NCBI GenBank assembly: GCA_900542315.1
Contig: UQMV01000031.1
Location: 1 to 27,309 of the forward strand
Direction of reading: 5' to 3'
Origin: an uncultured Collinsella sp.
GTDB taxonomy: Bacteria; Actinomycetota; Coriobacteriia; Coriobacteriales; Coriobacteriaceae
DNA: 27,309 bases
A program made the translations under genes and the position numbers. Every line of letters begins with the position of its first letter. Position 1 is the first letter of the stretch. The notes under the pieces were generated by a model. The model saw nothing but the letters and a program-made list of their open reading frames with translations, was not told where the DNA came from and did no database searches. Below, in pieces: positions 15,749 to 22,717 of this stretch.

Positions 15749-17209
15749 TTAGAAACCCTGACCGTGGCCTTGACCCTGGCCCTGCTGGCCCAGCAGCTCC
15801 TCCAGATACTGGCGCAGCTGCTCGTCGGTAATACCGCCGTTGCCGGTGTCGGTCGCACTGTCGTCCTGTTGCTGGTTCTGCAACTCCTCATCGGAGCCCA
15901 GCTCAACCGTGACCTTCTTCTCTTCCTTGCCGCGCATGAGCGTGATTTCGACTTTCTCGCCCACCTCGTGGCTGCGCAGCGCAATGATCAGGCCATCGGC
16001 GCTCGTGATCTCGTCGTCGTCCAGCTTGGTAATGACATCGCCCTCTTGGATGCCAGCCTTGGCAGCAGGGCCATCCTCAACGACGCTCGCCACATACGCG
16101 CCGCTATCGGTGCTCAGCTTGTTGGTACGGGCGTTGAGCGCGTTGACGCTCGAAAGCGTAGCGCCCATGTACGGATGCACCGGCGTCTTGCCGTCGATGA
16201 TCTGGTCGGCAATGTTCTTGGCATAGTTGACCGGAATGGCAAAACCCACGCCCGAGCTGGAGCCCGAGTAGCTCTCGATGAGCGAGTTGATACCCACGAG
16301 CTCGCCATTGTCGTTGACGAGCGCGCCGCCGGAGTTGCCTGGGTTGATGGCGGCATCGGTCTGAATCATGTTGGCATAGATGGTGTTACCGCTGGTAGAG
16401 CTCATGGCCGTGGAGCGATACAGCGCCGACACAATGCCCGTAGAGACAGACTGTTCGTTACCGAACGGCGAACCGATTGCCATGACCCACTCGCCCACGT
16501 TAAGCTTGGAGGAATCACCCATCTCGATCGGCGTGAGCTTGGAAGCGTCGGCGTCCTTAAGCTTGATGACGGCCAGGTCGCTCGAGGCGTCGTTGCCCAC
16601 GAACTCGGCCTCATAGGTGGTGCCGTCGTCCATGGTCACCACGTACTGGTCGTAACCATCGACCACGTGGTTGTTGGTGAGGATGTGGCCCTCGGTATCG
16701 AGCACTACGCCCGAACCGACGCTGCCCGAGCTGTCCGACTCGTCGGCAGACTGCGAAAGCGAGCCATTCTGGCTGCCGCTCGAAGTGGCGGTGATGGAAA
16801 CCACGGAGGGCAATGCCTTGGCAGAAACGGCCTCGGCCAGCGTGGTGTCCTCGGAGTCGATCGTGATCTTTTGCGTCGACGAACCCGAAGCGCCCGCCGT
16901 CACGGCATTCTTGCCGCCACCGATATCAAGCGTGCCGCTCATAATGAGCGCAATGACCAGCAGGGCTCCGCAGGCACAGCCGGCAAGCGCCGTAATAAAG
17001 ATCGGCAGCTTTTTGGTCTTGGTCTTGACCACCGTGTGCTTGTTCACGACCTGCTGGCCACCCAGCGGCTTGCCGGTCTGCGTGTCGTAGGCCTGCACGT
17101 AGGGAATGTTACTGCCAGCAGGCGTCGACTCCACCTGCACACGCGGCTGCTGCTGGGTCTCGCCGGCGTTGCCCGCATCCTGGGGACGCTGGGAATCGTA
17201 CTCGCTCAT
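15749..17209 (-). CDS. htrA: HtrA/DegP-type membrane-anchored serine protease with a PDZ domain
   Basis: The 486-residue protein has a polar cytoplasmic tail (1-66), one membrane helix (about 69-90), a trypsin-like protease domain and a C-terminal PDZ domain (about 360-450). The triad is His181 in TNNHVV, Asp211 in SDLAVIK and Ser293 in GNSGGAL. It ends with a Gln/Gly-rich tail. HtrA proteins degrade or refold damaged exported proteins on the outside of the membrane. The start at 17209 is preferred over an in-frame ATG at 17248 because AAAGGA lies eight bases upstream of it, and the longer frame would run through a terminator hairpin. It is flanked by ligA and the second protease cassette. 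Confidence 0.94.
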   Translation of the reverse strand: MSEYDSQRPQDAGNAGETQQQPRVQVESTPAGSNIPYVQAYDTQTGKPLGGQQVVNKHTVVKTKTKKLPIFITALAGCACGALLVIALIMSGTLDIGGGKNAVTAGASGSSTQKITIDSEDTTLAEAVSAKALPSVVSITATSSGSQNGSLSQSADESDSSGSVGSGVVLDTEGHILTNNHVVDGYDQYVVTMDDGTTYEAEFVGNDASSDLAVIKLKDADASKLTPIEMGDSSKLNVGEWVMAIGSPFGNEQSVSTGIVSALYRSTAMSSTSGNTIYANMIQTDAAINPGNSGGALVNDNGELVGINSLIESYSGSSSGVGFAIPVNYAKNIADQIIDGKTPVHPYMGATLSSVNALNARTNKLSTDSGAYVASVVEDGPAAKAGIQEGDVITKLDDDEITSADGLIIALRSHEVGEKVEITLMRGKEEKKVTVELGSDEELQNQQQDDSATDTGNGGITDEQLRQYLEELLGQQGQGQGHGQGF

Positions 17210-17238
17210 GGCTGCGATCCTTTCGTCAAATAACCAAA

Positions 17239-17262
17239 GGCCCGCCAAACATGTGGCGGGCC
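17239..17262 (-). terminator. Terminator of protease cassette 2
   Basis: GGCCCGCCA (17239-17247) pairs perfectly with 17254-17262 around a six-base loop. On the reverse strand it is followed by TTTGGTTATTT. It lies about 120 bases beyond the last gene of the cassette. Confidence 0.65.
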
Positions 17263-17381
17263 ATCATTGTTCACGTTGAGTTGTACCCCAAGCTGGGCAG
17301 TCCCGAGCACTAGATGCCAAGATTTCAGCTTTGCTTAAGTAATGACATGCTTATAAGCCAATTCTTTTTATGCCGTCATGT

Positions 17382-17966
17382 CTATTCGATATAACAGTCG
17401 ATAGCAAAACTATATGTTGAATCGTTAATAAAGTCCGTAATCGTCGCACCCATGCCTGATCCGCACGTCCACTTATCTTTCTCCGCGTCGTATGGCGTTG
17501 GCCCCCACCCCGTTTCATATGATGCTTCGCTTTCCGTGAAGTTATTCATCACGTATTTATCCTTCTGCATGAGCGCGTACCAAGCGTTTGCATACATCAC
17601 AAGCGGATCGGTTTGGACTATCGAGTACTTTCCGGAACGAATCTCAATTTCTGTTTTATCGTTAAAATAAGCGACCGTGAGCTCAATCTTGGCAAGCAGC
17701 GGCAACGTTTCATCTGATTCCCTCTGGATTGTTATGACATCACCGGCCATAGCGTCCGCAGACACAATTTCGCTCTCTGGCGTGAAAATAGTCTCTCTGC
17801 TTCTTGTTCGCGTTTTTTCATTGCCATTTTCATCTCTGACCACCGTGTCGACCACGAGCGTCAATCGCTTCCGAGCGTCCGGCAACTCCACGGCTTCTGC
17901 CATCCCAGCTCGCATCAAAATAGGAGCCCCTGCCATCAGACCTAAAAACTGCTTTCTATCAATCAT
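17382..17966 (-). CDS. Secreted protein of unknown function, cassette 2
   Basis: The 194-residue product begins with DRKQFLGLMAGAP, a twin-arginine-like signal with Arg-Lys, and a cleavage-like MAEA around residue 25. The mature part is beta-rich and charged. The C-terminal 30 residues carry two cysteines (168 and 191) that could form a disulfide, plus the phrase GATITDFINDSTYSFAIDC. AAGGGG lies eight bases before the ATG. The gene starts 21 bases after the small membrane protein gene and is the last of three in one operon. It has no counterpart in cassette 1. No family was recognised; it could be a substrate of the protease or an independent surface protein. Confidence 0.6.
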   Translation of the reverse strand: MIDRKQFLGLMAGAPILMRAGMAEAVELPDARKRLTLVVDTVVRDENGNEKTRTRSRETIFTPESEIVSADAMAGDVITIQRESDETLPLLAKIELTVAYFNDKTEIEIRSGKYSIVQTDPLVMYANAWYALMQKDKYVMNNFTESEASYETGWGPTPYDAEKDKWTCGSGMGATITDFINDSTYSFAIDCYIE

Positions 17967-17987
17967 TCTTCATTCCCCTTGTCTACT

Positions 17988-18356
17988 TTATTTGACTTTC
18001 TCAGCTGAATGGGGATACAGAACAGTCCCGTCAAGTTCCTTATCTTCCACAAAAACTAGAATCCATTTATCACCTGCTTTCAACCCTGAGACATATCCGG
18101 AACTTGACTTACGGCGCATATCGATTTTCTTACGGCAACCACTTGGCATAAGCGCCTCAAATTGCCCGTTATGAATATCCGACAGCGTCTGTACTTCAAC
18201 TGAAATATGTTCGTCATCTTTTCCACCAACGACCGAGGGGCTCGGTTGATAGGCCGCGACAACCAATATCCCAAGAAATGCGCAAAGAAGCCCCAGCGTT
18301 TTACGTATGCGTTTTCTATCATCTTCGCCGTCACTCTCCACAATACGTCCCTTCAT
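17988..18356 (-). CDS. Small membrane-anchored partner of protease cassette 2
   Basis: The 122-residue product has a short basic N-terminus, one hydrophobic segment (TLGLLCAFLGILVVAAY, about residues 20-36) and an extracellular beta-rich domain of about 80 residues ending in LDGTVLYPHSAEKVK. It overlaps the end of the protease gene by 26 bases. A GTG at 18341 with AAGGGA six bases upstream is an equally good start and would give 117 residues. Its size, topology and position match the lipoprotein-like gene after the first protease, but it lacks a lipobox. No family was recognised. A role in anchoring, inhibiting or protecting against the protease is inference. Confidence 0.55.
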   Translation of the reverse strand: MKGRIVESDGEDDRKRIRKTLGLLCAFLGILVVAAYQPSPSVVGGKDDEHISVEVQTLSDIHNGQFEALMPSGCRKKIDMRRKSSSGYVSGLKAGDKWILVFVEDKELDGTVLYPHSAEKVK

Positions 18357-19458
18357 GCGATATATAAATCGTTGTGTCATATGGAAGAAAACGCAGCTGA
18401 TTGAACCAACCGTCCCAGACAACAAGCATATATTTCTTATCATTTGAATATGTATTATGCATAGCCACATATCCCGCAACAGCCATCGCATGAGCGTCAT
18501 GGCTTGACCTGAGAGTCCCAGAAAAAATACTGAGATTTCCAGAATCTGCAGTTGCCCTGAAAGAATCCCAAGATGGATACCAAGCAAATGATGTCTCAAG
18601 CCTTTTCCCGCGCCTAGCACAGAACTCCTTAATAGCCGGGGCAGCATTTGGAGATGGAGTCCTTCCTTGGGTAAAGTAAAGGCCCGTAGCTTGATCGAAT
18701 GACTTATTTGGATCGCCGGATGTTCCCGATAACTGCCAAAGCTCATGATATAAGTCTGGCAATTTGAGCCGGTTTAGCGTTACATAATGGCTGCTTACCG
18801 CAAACATTGCAGACACATCGCAAGCATAGGTCCCCGTTTCTCTAATAACCTCTGATTGTGTAGGCGTTATCATCCCTGAAATTGTTTTACTTGCGTCAAT
18901 GACATATCCTTGCTTATACAGGTCTTTGGGCGATACGAAAACATCCTCGAACCTGCCTGGAGATCCGCTGCGGCTATTTCCCACAGAAAACACCGCTGTT
19001 GACCGGCATCCCTTCTCATCTAAAACAACGTTATTATCCAGATCTGCAATACCAAAAGACAGCTCGTCAAATTTCAAAGCAACGATGTCATCTTGGGATG
19101 CGAGAAGAGCTATTTCATCGCTTGTATTCTCAATGGGCATAGGGGCGTTCGGAGCCAAGCAGTATTCGCTGATCCACCAAGATCGCTCTGAATCAAATAC
19201 GACGTAGCCATAGTTAACGTCATCCCGCTTCGCGCGAACGATATACCCGATTGATTCCCCATCGGAATTCACCATTTTTACTGGGTCACAAGCGGTCACC
19301 GGCTCATCCGATACGTCATCAAAGAAAGCTTGCGCTTGCTCCACAGCTATTTGCGGTGTGACACGAACCAAGTCGTCGTCTCCAAAAACCAACCTTGGAG
19401 ACATCAGGGCGGCAAGCAATACTATGAATCCGACAATCACCTTTCTCGAATAACGCAT
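18331..19458 (-). CDS. Sec-exported papain-like cysteine protease (C10/C39-like), cassette 2
   Basis: The 375-residue protein has a Sec signal (residues 1-26, ending VFG-DDD). A propeptide-like domain (about 35-100) contains EQAQAFFDDV and YGYVVFD (83-89), similar in layout to streptopain inhibitors. The catalytic half has Cys213 in YACDVSAMFAVSSHY, His323 in DAHAMAVAGY and Asp349 in VVWDGW. These blocks match the protein at 11672-12844, and the His-to-Asp spacing is identical at 26 residues. The start at 19458 follows GGAGGA by five bases; an in-frame ATG at 19470 lies upstream of that site. It is the first gene of a three-gene operon, AT-richer than ligA and htrA. The substrate is unknown. 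Confidence 0.68.
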   Translation of the reverse strand: MRYSRKVIVGFIVLLAALMSPRLVFGDDDLVRVTPQIAVEQAQAFFDDVSDEPVTACDPVKMVNSDGESIGYIVRAKRDDVNYGYVVFDSERSWWISEYCLAPNAPMPIENTSDEIALLASQDDIVALKFDELSFGIADLDNNVVLDEKGCRSTAVFSVGNSRSGSPGRFEDVFVSPKDLYKQGYVIDASKTISGMITPTQSEVIRETGTYACDVSAMFAVSSHYVTLNRLKLPDLYHELWQLSGTSGDPNKSFDQATGLYFTQGRTPSPNAAPAIKEFCARRGKRLETSFAWYPSWDSFRATADSGNLSIFSGTLRSSHDAHAMAVAGYVAMHNTYSNDKKYMLVVWDGWFNQLRFLPYDTTIYISHEGTYCGE

Positions 19459-19590
19459 TTCTTCCTCCATCCGTGCAGTAGGGAGATACGGTAACTAAAT
19501 GATATTCGTGAGATAGTTATACGTTTGATATTGTTTTTACTGACCCACTTTAAATCGGTGAAAGGTCTTCTTTTCGCCCTAAACGAGAAA

Positions 19591-19618
19591 AGGGTACTGG
19601 AGAAATCTCCGGTACCCT
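19591..19618 (-). terminator. Terminator of the glnA-like/glnR-like unit
   Basis: AGGGTACTGGAGA pairs with TCTCCGGTACCCT with one T-G wobble and a two-base loop. On the reverse strand it is followed by TTTTCTCG. It lies 21 bases beyond the regulator stop. Confidence 0.8.
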
Positions 19619-19638
19619 CACATTCCTCTATTTACTTG

Positions 19639-20301
19639 CTAGTCCTTAAACAGATAGCCCACGCCGCGGACGGTGGTGATGTGCGCCGCGATCTGCGGGC
19701 CCACCTTGGAGCGGATGCGTCGAATGTGCACGTCGACGGTGCGCGTGCCGCCGCAGTACTCAAAGCCCCATACGCGGTGCAGCAGCACCTCGCGGCTGTA
19801 GGCGCGGTTGGGGTGCGTCGCCAAAAAGCTCAGCAGCGAGTACTCCATCAGCGTCAGGTCGATGGGCTCGCCATCGAGCGTCACCTGGTAGGTAGCCAGG
19901 TTGATCTCAAGGTTATCGATGTTGAGCACATCGTCGGCGGTAACGGTCTCCTCCTCGCCCATCAAGCGCTGCGCGCGAGCCTTGAGCTCGTTGGGCGTCG
20001 CCGTGGGGCACACAAAGTCGGCATGCGCGTGATTCGGCAGGCGCAGGGTACCGAGCGCCTCGTCGTCGACGATCACCAGCATGGGAACGCCGCCGCGATC
20101 GTCGAGCCATTTGGCAATCTGATCGATGCGGTCGCTGCGGATGCCATCGGAATCGAGGATCAGCAGGTCAAAGTCGTGCGCCGCAGTCGGCGAATCGGGG
20201 GTTGCCAGGCTCACCTCGACACCCAGGGTGGTCGTCAAGCTGCGGGCAAACTCGTGGAAGCGCGTCGTGCGCGCCATGAACAGGGCACTCTTTTCGGACA
20301 T
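19639..20301 (-). CDS. glnR: GlnR-like orphan OmpR-family regulator
   Basis: The 220-residue protein has an atypical receiver domain (about 1-115) and an OmpR-type winged helix (about 125-220). The DNA-binding part contains [21 protein letters not shown], which closely matches the [21 protein letters not shown] region of Streptomyces GlnR as I recall it. In the receiver an Asp is present in LLILDSDG, but the usual acidic pair near the N-terminus and the conserved Lys are missing, as in GlnR, which works without phosphorylation. No histidine kinase gene is nearby. GGAGG lies five bases before the ATG at 20301. The gene follows the glutamine synthetase homologue by 50 bases, so both are probably one transcription unit for nitrogen control. 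The name is by resemblance and context. Confidence 0.7.
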   Translation of the reverse strand: [220 protein letters not shown]

Positions 20302-20351
20302 ATCGGCCTCCAAAGAAATGAGCTCAATCGTACTGGAACAAGCCAGCGTGA

Positions 20352-21689
20352 TTAGGAGTTCGCCAGGTAGTGCTTGATCTCCCACTCGGTGATCGTAGAC
20401 TCAAACTTATGCCACTCGGCGCGCTTCTTTTTGAGGAAGAAGCTGTGGATGTGCTCGCCGAGGGCATCCTTCATAAACTGCGAGTCCTCAAACACGTCGA
20501 GTGCCTCTTTGAGCGAGCGCGGCAGCGGCGTGTAGCCGGCCTCGACCATCTGACGGTCGGTAAGCTTGAGCGTCTCGGCAGTTGCCTCGGGCGGGAGTTC
20601 CAGCTTGCGCTCGATGCCGTCCAGACCGGCCGCTAGCGTGACGGCGTTGACCAGGTACGGGTTGGCCATGGGGTCGGGGCTGCGCAGCTCGATGCGCGTG
20701 GACAGCTGCTTGCCGGGCTTGTAGACCGGGATGCGGACCATACTCGCGCGGTTGCGCAGGCCCCACGTGGCGTACTGCGGCACGGAGTCGCCACCCGTGG
20801 TGATACGCTTGTACGAGTTGACCGTGGGGTTAGTGATAGCGCTGATCTCGCGCGCGTGCGCCAGGATGCCGGCCATGTAGTGCTTGGCGATATCGGAGAG
20901 GTGGTACTTCTCGTCGTCCTCGCCCCAAAAGACGTTGTTGCCGTCGTGGTCGAACAGCGACTGGCACAGGAACATAGCACTGCCATCCTCACCCGCCAAC
21001 GGCTTGGGCATAAAGGAGGCGTGGCAACCGCTCTCGTAGGCCTGCTGCTTAATGATGAGCTTGGCCGTGGTGATGGCGTCGGACATGCTCAGGGCCTCGG
21101 CATGGCGCAGGCTCATACCGTGCTGCGAGCGGCCAGCGGCGTGGAAGGTGTACTCCACGGGCACGGACATCTTCTCGAGCGTGAGGACCGTGTTGCGGCG
21201 CAGGTCGCGGGCGGCGTCGCTCACCGAAAGATCGAAGTAGCCCACGTTGTCGAGCGGCTCGGGGGTGTGCTCGTCGGGGAAGTAGTAATACTCCAGCTCG
21301 GCACCCACGTTGAGCAGGTAGCCGGCCTTCTCGGCCTTGCGGAACATGCGGCGCAGGGCATCGCGCGGATCGCCGGCAAACGGCTTGCGATCGGGAGTGC
21401 ACACGTCGCAGAACACGCGAGCGACGCCGTTGTGGCTCGGGCGCCACGGCAGGATCTGGAAGGTCGAAGCATCGGGGAACGCCAGCATGTCGGCTTCCTC
21501 GGGCGTAGCAAAGCCCTCGATGGCGGAGCCGTCAAAGCCAATACCCTCCTCAAAAGCGACCTCGAGGTCCTCGGGGCTAATGGCAAAGTTCTTGAGGCGG
21601 CCGAGAATGTCGACAAACCACAGACGAACAAAGCGGATGTCACGCTGCTCTACGGAGCGGAGTACGTAATCGATGTTCTGCTGGTTCAT
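20352..21689 (-). CDS. Glutamine synthetase-fold protein (GlnA2-like) lacking key metal ligands
   Basis: The 445-residue product aligns end to end with type I glutamine synthetases and most resembles actinobacterial GlnA2 at the N-terminus (RDIRFVRLWFVDILG, GFDGSAIEGF). Glu131, Glu133 and Glu334, equivalent to metal-site glutamates, are kept, as are NPTVNSYKR and ELRSPDPMANPYL. However, the family motif HHEVAPGQHEI reads FHAAGRSQHGM here, so two metal-binding glutamates are Ala184 and Gly191. The family GSGMH reads GSAMF, so a metal-binding histidine is Phe240. The reading was rechecked on the bases and no frameshift explains it. Ordinary glutamine synthesis is therefore doubtful. A GGGGAG site lies six bases before the ATG. 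A regulatory or altered-substrate role beside the GlnR-like gene is inference. Automatic annotation would probably call it glnA. Confidence 0.85.
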   Translation of the reverse strand: MNQQNIDYVLRSVEQRDIRFVRLWFVDILGRLKNFAISPEDLEVAFEEGIGFDGSAIEGFATPEEADMLAFPDASTFQILPWRPSHNGVARVFCDVCTPDRKPFAGDPRDALRRMFRKAEKAGYLLNVGAELEYYYFPDEHTPEPLDNVGYFDLSVSDAARDLRRNTVLTLEKMSVPVEYTFHAAGRSQHGMSLRHAEALSMSDAITTAKLIIKQQAYESGCHASFMPKPLAGEDGSAMFLCQSLFDHDGNNVFWGEDDEKYHLSDIAKHYMAGILAHAREISAITNPTVNSYKRITTGGDSVPQYATWGLRNRASMVRIPVYKPGKQLSTRIELRSPDPMANPYLVNAVTLAAGLDGIERKLELPPEATAETLKLTDRQMVEAGYTPLPRSLKEALDVFEDSQFMKDALGEHIHSFFLKKKRAEWHKFESTITEWEIKHYLANS

Positions 21690-21754
21690 GTCGCTCCCCT
21701 TTCTTTCGGGCGGGTTTCGACTGGTCTATATCGCAGATACTATCGCAGAAAAAT

Positions 21755-21770
21755 GTTTCCGCAGGGTTAA
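21755..21770 (-). promoter_or_regulatory. Putative GlnR box upstream of the glutamine synthetase homologue
   Basis: The reverse strand reads TTAAC-6 bases-GAAAC, close to one unit of the actinobacterial GlnR consensus GTnAC-n6-GAAAC. It lies about 65-80 bases before the start codon, beside AT-rich TAGTAT and TATAGA sequences that could be -10 elements. Only one of the usual two units is clear. Confidence 0.4.
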
Positions 21771-21822
21771 AGCGTGTCCGGTGCTCAAAAAACGTGCGAG
21801 GGCGGGTGACTATGGCAAGTAA

Positions 21823-22194
21823 CTAACGCTCGGATTCGGAGACAATTTGCCTACAGGCTCGTTCCAGTGCGGGAAACTCCATCGTCACTGCATCCCAAAC
21901 AACTGAGCGGTCGACATTGCCGTAATCATGCGCAAGATAATTTCTCATGCCGATAATTCCACGCCACTCAATTTCGGGATGAAGACGCTGCGAGCGCTCC
22001 GACAGCTTGCCCGCTTCTTCCGTCACCCTAAGCGCACACATCAAAAGGGAGTCCGCCAACGCCCTCGTCCGCACATCATTCGCATGCAGAAACTGGTCCT
22101 CGGTGATATCAAAAGCCTTGATGCGCTCGTTCGTTTCGAAGATAGCCTCCAAGACCTCTTGCGCGCGAAGGCTGTCTGACTTACGCGCGATCAT
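21823..22194 (-). CDS. HepT-like HEPN toxin (DUF86 type)
   Basis: The 123-residue all-helical protein has the HEPN active-site motif Rx4HxY as RNYLAHDY (Arg84, His89, Tyr91) near its C-terminal third. HepT toxins are ribonucleases. In the characterised HepT/MntA pair the partner nucleotidyltransferase adds AMP groups to the tyrosine of this motif and silences the toxin. The gene overlaps the end of the upstream nucleotidyltransferase gene by 14 bases, the usual order for these pairs. The start at 22194 uses ATG and is embedded in the antitoxin gene. Function as a toxin is by family resemblance. Confidence 0.82.
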   Translation of the reverse strand: MIARKSDSLRAQEVLEAIFETNERIKAFDITEDQFLHANDVRTRALADSLLMCALRVTEEAGKLSERSQRLHPEIEWRGIIGMRNYLAHDYGNVDRSVVWDAVTMEFPALERACRQIVSESER

Positions 22195-22675
22195 AAACGA
22201 TCACTCCTTCGCGCTCGATTGCCGCGGCAAGATCGCCATCAAGATGGTCGCTCGAGACAAGGTCAACCTGCCTTCCAGTTTCTTTGCGCACCGCCTCACC
22301 AAAAGCCGACAACGCGAAAAGACCAAAACCATGCTCGCGATCGACCTCGAGACGCAAATCGATATCGCTATCGACACGCGCTTCGCCACGGGCATACGAG
22401 CCAAAAAGGACCACGGTTTTGATGGCGGGAATCGGGCCGGCCGCCTCGCGGACGGCGGACTCAATCTGAGCAATATCCAAAATGTCTGCGGCAACGTTTT
22501 CGCTTGCAGAGTCATTACCAAGTGAAGGAACAAACGGCAGCGAGCGCTCGCGCAGCATCTGCCTCATAAACATATTGACCGCAACAGACGAAGTCATGCC
22601 GAGTTCTTCGCATAGCTCGGCAAATGAATCTTTAATTGACGAGTCCACTCGTACACTCAGTACAGACGCAGCCAT
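22181..22675 (-). CDS. MntA-like nucleotidyltransferase antitoxin with a RelB/DinJ-like N-terminus
   Basis: The 164-residue protein combines two parts. Residues 1-52 (SVLSVRVDSSIKDSFAELCEELGMTSSVAVNMFMRQ...) match the ribbon-helix-helix start of RelB/DinJ antitoxins. Residues 80-164 form a minimal nucleotidyltransferase with GSYARGEA (92-99), the Asp104-x-Asp106 pair in DSDIDL and a third acidic residue at Asp138. MntA-type enzymes AMPylate and neutralise HEPN toxins. The added DNA-binding part would let the antitoxin repress its own promoter. An AGGAGG ribosome site is seven bases before the ATG. The upstream region has a GACATTGTC near-palindrome at 22691-22699 close to the likely -10, a possible operator. 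Confidence 0.82.
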   Translation of the reverse strand: MAASVLSVRVDSSIKDSFAELCEELGMTSSVAVNMFMRQMLRERSLPFVPSLGNDSASENVAADILDIAQIESAVREAAGPIPAIKTVVLFGSYARGEARVDSDIDLRLEVDREHGFGLFALSAFGEAVRKETGRQVDLVSSDHLDGDLAAAIEREGVIVYDRA

Positions 22676-22717
22676 GGATACCTCCTGTATGACATTGTCT
22701 ATATAGTATCACACAGA

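Noticed and set aside
15647..17233. A 528-codon + strand frame opposite the htrA-type gene
   Set aside because: The protease triad and PDZ domain are on the reverse strand; the frame also begins inside the ligA-htrA gap and runs through a terminator.
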